This document shows, one piece after another, positions 24,103 to 31,218 of a stretch of 33,974 nucleotides of DNA (position 1 is the first letter of the stretch; every line of letters starts with the position of its first letter). The notes below the pieces were generated by a model. That model was not told the DNA's origin, did no database searches, and saw only the letters and a program-made list of their open reading frames with translations. Origin of the DNA: Streptomyces albus subsp. chlorinus (lineage in GTDB: Bacteria > Actinomycetota > Actinomycetes > Streptomycetales > Streptomycetaceae); assembly GCF_013302895.1 (NCBI RefSeq), contig NZ_VJOK01000001.1:825578-859551 (forward strand), written 5' to 3'. The position numbers and the translations under genes were made by a program.

Positions 24103-24169
24103 AAAGCAATGATTTGCGCTTTAGCCACAGACCGTCTTAGGCTTCCAAAAGCAAAGATCACCGCTTTAG
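24103..24169. promoter_or_regulatory. Duplicated 22-bp operator between TetR and SnoaL-like genes
   Basis: Copy 1 (24103-24124) and copy 2 (24148-24169) both read AAAGCAA-N-GAT-N3-CGCTTTAG, 18 of 22 bases identical, start to start 45 bp. Each is itself a partial inverted repeat (AAAGC...GCTTT). One copy covers each divergent start region. This is strong evidence for a dedicated regulator binding pair. Confidence 0.75.
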
Positions 24170-24200
24170 CGGTTGTCGGTCAGCTATCCCTGGAGGAACC

Positions 24201-24587
24201 ATGTCCCACTACGAGACCGCCCACCAGCTCGGCAAGCAGTTCCACGCCTACCTCGCCACGGCCGACTGGGACGGCATCCGGTCGCTGCTCACGGACGACG
24301 CCACCTGGACGCTGCCCGGTGACAACACCATCTCCGGCACGGCCGAGGGCGCCGACGCGGTCGTGGAGCGGGCGAAGAAGATCGCCTCCTACGGCCTCAA
24401 CTTCGAGCTGCTGCACATCCTGGTCAGCCGCGAGAACATGGCGCTGTCCCTGCACAACACCGCCCGCCGGGGCGACCTCAAGCTGGACGAGTACCTGTCC
24501 ACCGTCTGCCGGCTGCGCGACGGCAAGATCGCGAGCATCGAGACGTACCTGTCGGACGTCGCCGGCATGAACGCGTTCTTCGTCTGA
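24201..24587 (+). CDS. SnoaL-like / NTF2-fold protein
   Basis: A 128-residue protein of the NTF2-like fold. The N-terminal helices QLGKQFHAYLATADWDGI and the strand pair LLTDDATWTLPGDNTISGTA, with the closing LRDGKIASIETYLSDVAGMN, are characteristic of SnoaL-like polyketide cyclases and small ketosteroid-isomerase relatives. It has an ideal GGAGGA ribosome site 4 nt before the ATG. Catalytic residues differ among members, so an enzymatic role cannot be claimed. It is controlled with the divergent TetR gene through the duplicated operator. Confidence 0.88.
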   Translation: MSHYETAHQLGKQFHAYLATADWDGIRSLLTDDATWTLPGDNTISGTAEGADAVVERAKKIASYGLNFELLHILVSRENMALSLHNTARRGDLKLDEYLSTVCRLRDGKIASIETYLSDVAGMNAFFV

Positions 24588-24629
24588 GCCCGTCAGGGCG
24601 CTCGCCCAAGGTGCCCGCGGCGGTCCCGG

Positions 24630-25610
24630 TCACTTGGACCGGAGCCCGCCCAGCGGGTGCGCACCCTCGGAGAGAACCCGCCGCACCGCCGTCCAACTGG
24701 CGCTCTCGACACCGAGCGCGTGGCGCAGATAGGCCCAGGTGGTCTGCTGCACGAGGGCGACGTGTGCGGGGTTCTCATCCGTCGTCTCCGCGACCTCGTA
24801 GCCGGAGACGCCGCCGAGGAAGTGCTCCGCTCCGAAGAGCGTGAGCAGACTCTTCTCGCCGGGGCTCAATGTGTACGGGTCGATCGTCCAGTCCGCTCCC
24901 CGGACGGTCAGCGGAAGGTCGTCCCGGTCCCCGGCGACCACCAGGGCCGGGGCGGTCATGTGCGAGAAGTCCGGTTCCCTGAGCCACGGGAGGTGCTCGG
25001 CGGCGTAAGGAGTCAGGGCGTCTCCGCCCGCGCCGGCGGTGGCGAGCAGCACCCCCGCCCCGACCCGCGGATCGGAGAGGTCCTCCGCCTCCCCGGTCAC
25101 CGGGTCGAGGACGCGCAGGCCCAGGAGCACGCCCGCGGTCTGGCCGCCGAAGGAGTGCCCGGCCGCGGCGATACGGCTCCGGTCCGTACGCCCGGCGAGG
25201 CCGGGGACGGCGGCTTCGAGGACGTCGAGGTGGTCCAGGACGCGCTTCATGTCCTCGACGCGGTGCCGCCAGACGCGCGGTCCGCGCGGGTCGTCCGCGG
25301 GCAGGCCCACCGTCCTGGAGTCGAGGTGGGTGGGCTGGACCACCACGAAGCCGTGGGCCGCCCAGTGGTCGGCCAGCGGGCCGTAGCCGTCCAGCGACGA
25401 GCCGAAGCCGTGGGAGAGGAGGACGAGCGGCAGGTCGTCGCCGGTCACGGGTGCCGATACGCGTACCCGCAGATCCTCGCCACGGCCCGGCGCACGCAGG
25501 ACGACCGGCTTCACCGAGACGACGGGGGCGGGGGCCGGGGCGGCGAGGGGTATACCGGTCGCCGTCGCTTCCGCTGTGCTTCTGCTTCCAGGTGTGTTCA
25601 CGTCGTTCAC
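24630..25610 (-). CDS. Serine alpha/beta hydrolase (chlorophyllase/dienelactone-hydrolase-like)
   Basis: A 326-residue hydrolase. LLSHGFGSSLDGYGPLADHW gives the oxyanion region, GHSFGGQTAG at 151-160 carries nucleophile Ser153, VVAGDRDDLPL near 225-235 supplies the acid, and LFGAEHFLGG the catalytic His263. This set matches the chlorophyllase/PAF-acetylhydrolase-like branch. The first 30 residues are Ala/Pro-rich. The GTG start has AGGAG close upstream. It is divergent from a MerR gene, and a MerR-like palindrome lies within its probable promoter. Confidence 0.9.
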   Translation of the reverse strand: MNDVNTPGSRSTAEATATGIPLAAPAPAPVVSVKPVVLRAPGRGEDLRVRVSAPVTGDDLPLVLLSHGFGSSLDGYGPLADHWAAHGFVVVQPTHLDSRTVGLPADDPRGPRVWRHRVEDMKRVLDHLDVLEAAVPGLAGRTDRSRIAAAGHSFGGQTAGVLLGLRVLDPVTGEAEDLSDPRVGAGVLLATAGAGGDALTPYAAEHLPWLREPDFSHMTAPALVVAGDRDDLPLTVRGADWTIDPYTLSPGEKSLLTLFGAEHFLGGVSGYEVAETTDENPAHVALVQQTTWAYLRHALGVESASWTAVRRVLSEGAHPLGGLRSK

Positions 25611-25776
25611 GTCTCCTGTGTGGTCATGAAAGGCGCCGCTCTCCGCAACTGCCGCTCATCGAACGAGGGTTGCGGGCGCGAGGTGCGAGTGGCGGGCAGG
25701 CGTGGGCGCGCCGCGTCGCTGACGCCTGCGGCCGGGCCGAGGCCCTGGTGCGGGCCTCGGCGCGTTACGCTAAAAC

Positions 25777-25792
25777 CTGACACCGGCGTCAG
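25777..25792 (-). promoter_or_regulatory. MerR-type operator in the hydrolase/MerR intergenic region
   Basis: CTGAC-ACCGGC-GTCAG is an inverted repeat with a CCGG centre. On the minus strand it sits between TTGCCT (-35 like) and TAGCGT (-10 like) with about 20 nt between them. Such a long spacer around a palindrome is the classical MerR arrangement, where the activator twists the promoter. The hydrolase start lies about 155 bp downstream. Confidence 0.55.
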
Positions 25793-25842
25793 AGGCAAGC
25801 GTCAGGGGCACGACGCCTGAAGTGTCCGCAAGGAGGCGCTCG

Positions 25843-26232
25843 ATGCGTATCGGTGAGCTGGCCGGCAGGACGGGAGTCAGCGTCCGTGCGCTGCGCTACT
25901 ACGAGCAGCAGGGCCTGCTCGCCGCGGACCGCAGTCCCAGTGGCCAGCGGCACTATCCGCACAGCGCGGTCGACCGCGTCCGGTTGATCCAGCAGCTGTA
26001 CGCGGCCGGTCTGTCCAGCAAGGCGATCGTCCAGCTCCTGCCGTGCGTCGTGGACGGACGGGCCACGCCCGAACTCATCGGCCGGCTGGCGGCGGAACGT
26101 GACCGCATCGACAGGCGGATCACCGAACTCGCCGGCACCCGCGACCGGCTCGACTCCGTCCTCACCGCCGCCGCCGAGAACCTGCGCACGGGCCGGCCCT
26201 GCCCCGCCAGGGCCCGGCGGGAGGCCGCTTGA
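25843..26232 (+). CDS. MerR-family regulator
   Basis: A 129-residue MerR protein: MRIGELAGRTGVSVRALRYY gives the winged helix, EQQGLLAADRSPSGQRHY the wing, and LAAERDRIDRRITELAGTRD (about residues 83-102) the dimer coiled coil. There is no metal-binding Cys motif, so it responds to an organic ligand or to oxidative change. AAGGAGG lies 6 nt before the ATG; seven further in-frame residues upstream are not needed. It precedes the P450 gene by 73 bp and is divergent from the hydrolase, so both may be its targets. Confidence 0.93.
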   Translation: MRIGELAGRTGVSVRALRYYEQQGLLAADRSPSGQRHYPHSAVDRVRLIQQLYAAGLSSKAIVQLLPCVVDGRATPELIGRLAAERDRIDRRITELAGTRDRLDSVLTAAAENLRTGRPCPARARREAA

Positions 26233-26305
26233 TCCCCTCGGTGCGCGGCGGGGCGGGCTCCAGGTGGCGTGTGCGGACGCCACGGGGCGAGGGGAGCCCG
26301 GCGGC

Positions 26306-27457
26306 GTGACGGAATCCGCGCGGGACCACGGCGGAACCTCGCGGCCGGCCTGCCCCGTCCAACTGGTGCGCGACGGCCCGGCCGGACACCCGAGCTGCCT
26401 CGTCACCGGGTATGCCGAGGCCCGGCAGGCGCTGAGCGATCCGCGCTTGTCCAAGGACACCACCGCCTTCTTCGCGGACAAGGAATCCACCCGGCGGCTG
26501 CACCCCGCCGTGTCCGCGACCATGCTCGCCAGCGACCCTCCCCGCCACACGCGGCTCCGCCGCCTGGTCACCAAGGCGTTCACCCCGGGCTCCGTGGCAC
26601 GGCTGCGCCCCTTCGTCGCGCGGGTGACCGGGGAGCTGCTGGACCAGTGGCCCTCCCCGGGTGAGGCCGACGCCGTGGCCGGGCTGGCGATGCCCCTGCC
26701 GGTCACCGTGATCTGCGAACTCCTCGGCGTACCGCCCGCCGACCGGCGGGATGTGCGGCGCTGGTCCGGCGAGCTGTTCACGGCGGGCCGTCCGGAGAGG
26801 ACCGACGCGGCCTCGCACGCGATGGCCGGGTACGTGACGCGCCTCGTCGCCGCCAAGCGGGCCCGCCCGGACGACGCGCTCCTGAGCCGTCTCATCGCGG
26901 TCCGCGACGGCGGGGACGGGCTGAGCGAGGAGGAGTTGGTCTCCCTGGCCGTGCTCCTGCTCGTCGCCGGGCACGAGACGACCACCCACTTCCTCGGCAA
27001 CGCCCTCCTCGCCCTGCTGGGGCGGCCGGCTCTCGCGGAACGGCTCCGCCGCGAGCCGGACCTGCTTCCGGGCGTGCTGGACGAACTGCTGCGCCACGGC
27101 TCGCCGGTGAGCACCGCCACGTTCCGGTACACCACGCAGCCGGTCACGCTGGGCGGCACCCGCATCCCGGCCGGCGTACCGGTGCGGGTGGCCATCGGAG
27201 CCGCCAACCGCGACCCGGGCCGGTTCCCCGACCCGGACCGGCTGGACCTCGGCCGCGACGCCACCGGCCACCTCGCCTTCGGCCACGGGATCCACCGGTG
27301 CCTCGGGGCGCCGCTGGCCCGGGTGGAGGCGGAGGTGGCCCTCCGCATGGTCCTGGCCCGCTTCCCGGCCCTGCGGCTCGCCGTGCCCCCGGAGCGACTC
27401 GTGCGGCTTCCCACCCGCCTGGTGCACGGACTGGCGGCCCTGCCCGTCCTCACCTGA
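26306..27457 (+). CDS. Cytochrome P450, short N-terminus
   Basis: A 383-residue soluble bacterial P450. Motifs: the I-helix oxygen-binding AGHETTT at 221-227, the K-helix E260-LLR263, and the heme loop FGHGIHRCLG with ligand Cys332. QALSDPRLSKD near residue 41 and LASDPPRHTRLRRLV near 75 are typical of the CYP105/107-like group. The usual N-terminal segment that starts with DPLDP...PYPxYxxL is missing. No better start exists, so the first 25-30 residues are replaced by unrelated sequence. There is no ferredoxin gene nearby. The GTG has GGGGAG nine bases upstream. Substrate unknown. Confidence 0.93.
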   Translation: MTESARDHGGTSRPACPVQLVRDGPAGHPSCLVTGYAEARQALSDPRLSKDTTAFFADKESTRRLHPAVSATMLASDPPRHTRLRRLVTKAFTPGSVARLRPFVARVTGELLDQWPSPGEADAVAGLAMPLPVTVICELLGVPPADRRDVRRWSGELFTAGRPERTDAASHAMAGYVTRLVAAKRARPDDALLSRLIAVRDGGDGLSEEELVSLAVLLLVAGHETTTHFLGNALLALLGRPALAERLRREPDLLPGVLDELLRHGSPVSTATFRYTTQPVTLGGTRIPAGVPVRVAIGAANRDPGRFPDPDRLDLGRDATGHLAFGHGIHRCLGAPLARVEAEVALRMVLARFPALRLAVPPERLVRLPTRLVHGLAALPVLT

Positions 27458-27498
27458 GTGTCACCACGTGCCCGCCACATGTGCGGCCGGGTAACCGC

Positions 27499-27560
27499 GG
27501 CACCTCCTGCCGACCGGGGGGCACCTCCTGCCGACCGGCGGCGCGTGGCCCGGTACCGGG
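27499..27560. repeat. 21-bp direct repeat pair and 12-bp palindrome after the P450 gene
   Basis: GGCACCTCCTGCCGACCGG occurs twice, at 27499-27517 and 27520-27538, a period of 21 bp. Ten bases later CCCGGTACCGGG (27549-27560) is a perfect palindrome. These lie between two convergent genes and may serve as a two-way terminator; there is no gene here. Confidence 0.7.
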
Positions 27561-27572
27561 GTCTCACCGGAG

Positions 27573-28280
27573 TCAGGTGGGCTGTTCCGGTGCGGTCGCG
27601 GTGGCCTGCTCCCAGCAGGCGCTCACCTCCGCCGCGGTGGTGACCGTCGCCACCAGCGCCAGGGTGTGCCGGACCATCGCCGCGGTGTACTCGGCGGGCA
27701 CGCCCGCGATGGCGTCGGCCGGGACGACGGCGGTGTAGCCGAGGTTGACGGCGTCGAAGACCGCGTTCGGCACGGCTACGTTGGCCGAGACGCCGGTGAT
27801 GACGAGGGTGCGTACGCCGAGGTTCCGCAGCAGCGCGTCCACGTCCGTGCCCGCGAGCGGTGAGAGGCCGTGCAGCCGCCGGACGACCAGGTCCTCCTCC
27901 GCCACCGGCACGGGTTCGGCCACCCGCACGGCGGGAGTGCCGCTCAACTGCTGGACGGGCAGCCGCTCGGCGGCGCGGAAGAGGCGTGCGTTGCGCCCGG
28001 AGCCCCGCCCGTCGGGACGGCGTTCGGCGACGGCGTGCAGCACCTGGACGCCCGCGCGGTGCGCCGCCCCGGTCAGCCGGGCGATGCGCTCCAGCGCACC
28101 GGATTCCCGCACCTGCCGGGCCAGTTCGGGCAGCGCGCTCTCCTCCCCCACCACACCGCGCTGGCACTCGACCGTCAGCAGGGCGGTGCCGGCGGGGTCG
28201 AGCCGGTCGCACAAGGACCGGTCGGGCAAGGACCGGTCACGTAAGGGCGGGTCGTGCGAGGGCCGGTCGTTCGGTGGCAT
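27573..28280 (-). CDS. Isochorismatase-fold (cysteine hydrolase family) protein lacking the catalytic Cys
   Basis: A 235-residue protein of the isochorismatase-like fold: TALLTVECQRGVVG for the first strand, VLHAVAERRPDG, LVVRRLHGLSPLAGTDVDAL, and VITGVSANVAVPNAVFDAVN for the nucleophile loop. In active members the loop has Cys after TN; here the position reads ANVAV, so Cys is Ala. The acid is Glu for the usual Asp, and the Lys is Arg (VVRRL). All three triad positions differ, so it is either a non-catalytic member or uses a different chemistry. The N-terminal 25 residues come from a 15-bp tandem repeat. Confidence 0.85.
   Translation of the reverse strand: MPPNDRPSHDPPLRDRSLPDRSLCDRLDPAGTALLTVECQRGVVGEESALPELARQVRESGALERIARLTGAAHRAGVQVLHAVAERRPDGRGSGRNARLFRAAERLPVQQLSGTPAVRVAEPVPVAEEDLVVRRLHGLSPLAGTDVDALLRNLGVRTLVITGVSANVAVPNAVFDAVNLGYTAVVPADAIAGVPAEYTAAMVRHTLALVATVTTAAEVSACWEQATATAPEQPT
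28211..28270. repeat. 15-bp tandem repeat encoding pentapeptides
   Basis: Four consecutive 15-bp units (28211, 28226, 28241, 28256) resemble RYAAGGACCGGTCNN, the first two nearly identical. On the minus strand they encode a repeated DRSL(P/C)-type pentapeptide at the N-terminus of the isochorismatase-like protein. A 15-bp unit keeps frame, so copy number can vary without breaking the gene. Confidence 0.75.
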
Positions 28281-28356
28281 GGGCGGCGCTCCCTTCTCGT
28301 CGGGGCGCCCGCAGGATAGGGAGCATTGCGTGGGACAGGAAGAGCCCGCATGCTTT

Positions 28357-28371
28357 CTGACAGCCAGTCAG
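28357..28371 (+). promoter_or_regulatory. Palindrome upstream of the PPOX-fold gene
   Basis: CTGAC-AGCCA-GTCAG is a perfect 5-bp inverted repeat at 28357-28371, 34 bp before the ATG at 28406. This is the form of a TetR operator. It lies between the divergent isochorismatase-like and PPOX-fold genes. Confidence 0.45.
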
Positions 28372-28405
28372 CTACGGGCAGAGGCTTCCGGAAGGCGGAA
28401 CACGC

Positions 28406-28867
28406 ATGACCGTCACAGGCCAGCGGCGGGGACGCCGGATCATGATGACCCCTCAGGAGCGCGACGCGTTCCTGCACGCCCAGCGCACCTGCCGCGTCGC
28501 GACGGTGGGCCGCGACGGAGCGCCGCACGCGGGCGCCCTGTGGTTCTGCTGGGACGGCACCTCGCTGTGGCTGTACTCGCTCGTCCGCAGCCGCCGCTGG
28601 AACCAGCTGCGCCACGACCCCCGGCTGGCGGTCGTGGTGGACGACGGGGAGGAGTACGGGGAACTGCGCGGCGTCGAGCTGACGGGCCGCGCGGAGTCCG
28701 TCGGCGAGGCCCCGCGCACCGGTGAGCCCTGCCCCGAACTGGACGAGGCGGAACGGCGCTTCCCCGTCAAGTACTTCGGCCTGGAGCGGATGCCGCACGA
28801 TGGCCGGCACGCCTGGCTGAGGCTGACGCCCGAGTCGGTCGTCTCCTGGGACTTCCGCAAGCTGTGA
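28406..28867 (+). CDS. PPOX-fold flavin/cofactor-binding protein
   Basis: A 153-residue split-barrel protein of the pyridoxamine-5'-phosphate-oxidase-like superfamily. Evidence: TCRVATVGRDGAPHAGALWF near the start, then SLWLYSLVRSRRWNQLRHDP and AVVVDDGEEYGELRGVELTG. Such proteins bind FMN or F420 and reduce or oxidise small molecules. The C-terminal ERRFPVKYFG segment is also typical. The ribosome site is weak; a second in-frame ATG lies at 28442 but the earlier start includes the conserved strand only downstream, so both remain possible. It is convergent with the following TetR gene. Confidence 0.85.
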   Translation: MTVTGQRRGRRIMMTPQERDAFLHAQRTCRVATVGRDGAPHAGALWFCWDGTSLWLYSLVRSRRWNQLRHDPRLAVVVDDGEEYGELRGVELTGRAESVGEAPRTGEPCPELDEAERRFPVKYFGLERMPHDGRHAWLRLTPESVVSWDFRKL

Positions 28868-28918
28868 CCCGTCGGCCCGGCCCGCACGCCCGGCCCCCGC
28901 CGTACGGCCCCGCGCGGA

Positions 28919-29503
28919 TCAGGAGCTGAGCGGTTCCAGCACCGTCCGCACGTGAGCGGCCAGGCGGGAGCGGATCTCCTCCTCCGGCAACTCCTCCACC
29001 GTCCGCAGGTGGGTGACGAGGTCGGCACGGACGGCGGCCAGCAGGGTGTGGGCGAGGAATCCGGCGTCCTGGCCGCCGGTGAGCCGCGCCAGGCTGTCGC
29101 GCAGTGTCGTGTGCCACCAGGCGTACGACGCGCTCTGGTACGGACTCGCCGCGCCGGCCTCCTCCAGGGCGCGGTAGAGGCTCAGGTTCTCCAGCTTGGC
29201 CGCCGCCAGGGCGTCGAGCAGCGCGGGGATCCGCTCGCGCGGCGGGCTGCCGGGACCCAGTGGCGCGGGTCCGCCGGTGACGGCGGCGCGCAGGGGCGCG
29301 GTGCGCCGCTCGGCGAGCGCCTGGAGCAGTCCGGTGCGGTCGGTGAAGGCGCGGAAGACGGTGCCCTTGCCGACCCCGGCCGCCGCCGCCACGGAGTTCA
29401 TGCTGACCTCTGCGGGGCCGCTGCGGGAGAAGAGCGTCTCGGCAGCGTCGAGCACGGCTTCACGGTTGCGGACAGCGTCGGCACGCCGCCTGGGTTCCGG
29501 CAT
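28919..29503 (-). CDS. TetR-family regulator
   Basis: A 194-residue regulator with the helix-turn-helix VRNREAVLDAAETLFSRSGP, then VSMNSVAAAAGVGKGTVFRA and FTDRTGLLQALAER. The effector domain is SbtR-like in pattern (SASYAWWHTTLRDSLARLTG). GAGAGG lies 5 nt before the ATG. Upstream lies a 350-bp gene-free region with a 23-bp palindrome, probably its operator. It ends convergently with the PPOX-fold gene; no enzyme gene is divergent within a short distance, so its main target may be itself. Confidence 0.92.
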   Translation of the reverse strand: MPEPRRRADAVRNREAVLDAAETLFSRSGPAEVSMNSVAAAAGVGKGTVFRAFTDRTGLLQALAERRTAPLRAAVTGGPAPLGPGSPPRERIPALLDALAAAKLENLSLYRALEEAGAASPYQSASYAWWHTTLRDSLARLTGGQDAGFLAHTLLAAVRADLVTHLRTVEELPEEEIRSRLAAHVRTVLEPLSS

Positions 29504-29650
29504 CGGTCACCTCTCCTCGCTCCTCACGGCCAGGGCCGCTCCTCGCCGCACGGCCCGCCCCGGCGTCTCCGGCGCACGGGCCGCCGCCGCATCGCGGCCT
29601 CGCCGCACCGGCCGCCCCCGTGCTCCCCGTACGGCCGTGAGTGGCGCTGC

Positions 29651-29693
29651 GGCGGGCCCCGCCCGGGTGATGGCGGGCCCCGTCCGGGGTGAT
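29651..29693. repeat. Tandem 21/22-bp repeat
   Basis: GGCGGGCCCCG-Y-CCGGGTGAT occurs twice head to tail at 29651-29671 and 29672-29693, differing by one substitution and one extra G. It directly precedes the 23-bp palindrome. Each unit contains GGGCCC and can fold. Confidence 0.75.
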
Positions 29694-29713
29694 ACGGACC
29701 AAAGGTCCGCATC
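29691..29713. promoter_or_regulatory. 23-bp near-perfect palindrome (TetR-type operator)
   Basis: GATACGGACC-AAA-GGTCCGCATC has 10-bp arms with one mismatch around AAA. It is about 190 bp upstream of the minus-strand TetR start and 138 bp downstream of the MocR stop. Symmetry and length are typical of TetR dimers. Confidence 0.65.
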
Positions 29714-29755
29714 GTAGCCTCCGGCCCGCCGCGCCCGCACCCCCGCCGGACCGCA

Positions 29756-29812
29756 CCCTCACCGCGAGGGCTCCGCACCGCGACGCCCCCTCACCGCGAC
29801 GGCTCCGCACCG
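29756..29812. repeat. 25-bp direct repeat, period 32
   Basis: CCCTCACCGCGA-S-GGCTCCGCACCG is found at 29756-29780 and 29788-29812, 24 of 25 identical. It lies between the palindrome and the MocR stop codon. Apart from this and the neighbouring repeats, 29504-29850 contains no gene I can support. Confidence 0.75.
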
Positions 29813-29850
29813 ACGTTCCGGGCGCGCCGCCCTCGCGCACGGCCGGGCGC

Positions 29851-31182
29851 TCAGGCGTAGCGGCCCGCGTCGGCGGGGCGCAGGGCCTCCGCGACGTCGT
29901 CGGCGAGGCGCTCGATGTCCCGCGGGGCGAGCGGTGAGACGGTCAGCCGCAGGCCGGGCGGGGAGGCGAGCCGGAACCGGGCGCCGGGCGCGACGGCCCA
30001 TCCGGCCTGGAGCAGCCGCGCGACCGGGCCGGTCTCGTCCCGTACCGGCACCCAGACGTTCATACCGCTGCGGCCCCGGGCCGGCACCCCCCGGGCGGTG
30101 AGCGCGTCGAGGAGCGCGGTGCGGCGCGCGTCATAGGCGCCGGCGACCCGCACGGGATCGATCGCGCCGGTCTCCCACAGGTGCGTCACGGCGTGCTGGA
30201 GCAGGTGGCTGACCCAGCCGGGCCCCAGCCGCTGCCGGCCGCGCACCCGGTCGACGGTGAGGGGGTCGCCGGTGAGGACGGCCAGCCGCAGGTCGGGGCC
30301 GTACGCCTTGGCGGTGGAGCGCACCAGGGCCCAGTGCCGGGTGGCCCCGGCCAGGGGGTGGAGGGGGAGGTCGACGATGCCGTGGCCGTGGTCGTCCTCG
30401 ATGAGGAGCACCTCGGGGCGCCGTGCCAGTACGGCGCGCAGGGCACGGGCGCGTCCGGCGGTCACGGCGGCGCCCGTGGGGTTCTGCGCGCGGTCGGTGA
30501 CCAGCACCGCGCGCGCCCCCTGGCCGAGCGCGCGCTCCAGCGCGTCCGGGAGCGGCCCGTCGTCGTCGAGGGCGACCGGCAGCGGACGCAGCCCGAGCGC
30601 GGGGACGAGGTCGAGCAGGCTGCCCCAGCCGGGGTCCTCGACGGCGACGGGGTCGCCGGGGCGCAGATGGGCGCCCAGGACGCGCTCGATCGCGTCCAGC
30701 GACCCGGAGGTGACGGCGAGCGGGCCCCCGGGGACCCCGTCCTCGTCGAGCGCGGCGCGGGCCAGGGCGGCGAAGCGTGGGTCGGCGTCGGGGGCGCCGT
30801 AGAGCAGGGGGGTGCGTGCGGCGCGGTCGGCCGAGGCGGCCAGCGCGCCGGCGAGCGGGGGGAGCAGGGCGGGGTCGGGGTTGCCGGTGGAGACGTCGAC
30901 ACCGCCGGGGGGCGGTTCGACCCGGACGGATTCGCGGGGGGCGGTGGCCGGCCGTTCCCGTACGCGGCTGCCGCGCCGGCCCGCCGTCTCGATGACGCCC
31001 CGGTCCCGCAGGGTGCGGTAGGCGGCGGCGACCGTGTTCGGGTTGACGCCGAGGCGGGCGGCCAGTTCCCGCATCGGCGGGAGGACAGCACCGGGCGCGA
31101 GGGCGCCGCTGCCGACGCCGCGCTCGACGCTGGCCGCGATCTCCGCTGCGCCGCTTCCTTCGATCCTGTAGTCTCCTAGCAC
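29851..31182 (-). CDS. MocR-family regulator (GntR winged helix fused to aminotransferase-like domain)
   Basis: A 443-residue fusion. Residues 1-75 are a GntR winged helix with LPPMRELAARLGVNPNTVAA and AGRRGSRVR. Residues about 95-440 are a fold-type I aminotransferase domain with SGSLDAIERVLG, RAQNPTGAAV (Asn234), IEDDHGHG and RSTAKAYGPDLRL, where Lys292 should bind pyridoxal phosphate. MocR proteins sense PLP or an aminated ligand. It is divergent from a pyridoxamine-phosphate-oxidase-fold gene, as in vitamin B6 control units. GTG start; a CATAAT box 7 nt upstream implies a leaderless mRNA. Confidence 0.95.
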   Translation of the reverse strand: MLGDYRIEGSGAAEIAASVERGVGSGALAPGAVLPPMRELAARLGVNPNTVAAAYRTLRDRGVIETAGRRGSRVRERPATAPRESVRVEPPPGGVDVSTGNPDPALLPPLAGALAASADRAARTPLLYGAPDADPRFAALARAALDEDGVPGGPLAVTSGSLDAIERVLGAHLRPGDPVAVEDPGWGSLLDLVPALGLRPLPVALDDDGPLPDALERALGQGARAVLVTDRAQNPTGAAVTAGRARALRAVLARRPEVLLIEDDHGHGIVDLPLHPLAGATRHWALVRSTAKAYGPDLRLAVLTGDPLTVDRVRGRQRLGPGWVSHLLQHAVTHLWETGAIDPVRVAGAYDARRTALLDALTARGVPARGRSGMNVWVPVRDETGPVARLLQAGWAVAPGARFRLASPPGLRLTVSPLAPRDIERLADDVAEALRPADAGRYA

Positions 31183-31188
31183 AAAATC

Positions 31189-31205
31189 TATTATGCACTA
31201 GTGCA
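31189..31205. promoter_or_regulatory. MocR operator and overlapping divergent promoters
   Basis: TGCACTAGTGCA (31194-31205) is a perfect 12-bp palindrome. It overlaps TATTAT (31189-31194), a plus-strand -10 box, and CATAAT on the minus strand. There is no good -35 on either side, as expected for promoters that need an activator. The PPOX-fold gene has AGGAG at 31208-31212. Confidence 0.65.
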
Positions 31206-31218
31206 ATAGGAGTGCGCC

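Noticed and set aside
25789..28212. 807-codon open frame on the minus strand
   Set aside because: Antisense to MerR and P450; Arg/Ala/Ser-rich and contains no family motif.
28211..28270. 15-bp repeats considered as an iteron or origin
   Set aside because: They are in frame inside the isochorismatase-like gene and encode a pentapeptide repeat; no replication gene is near.
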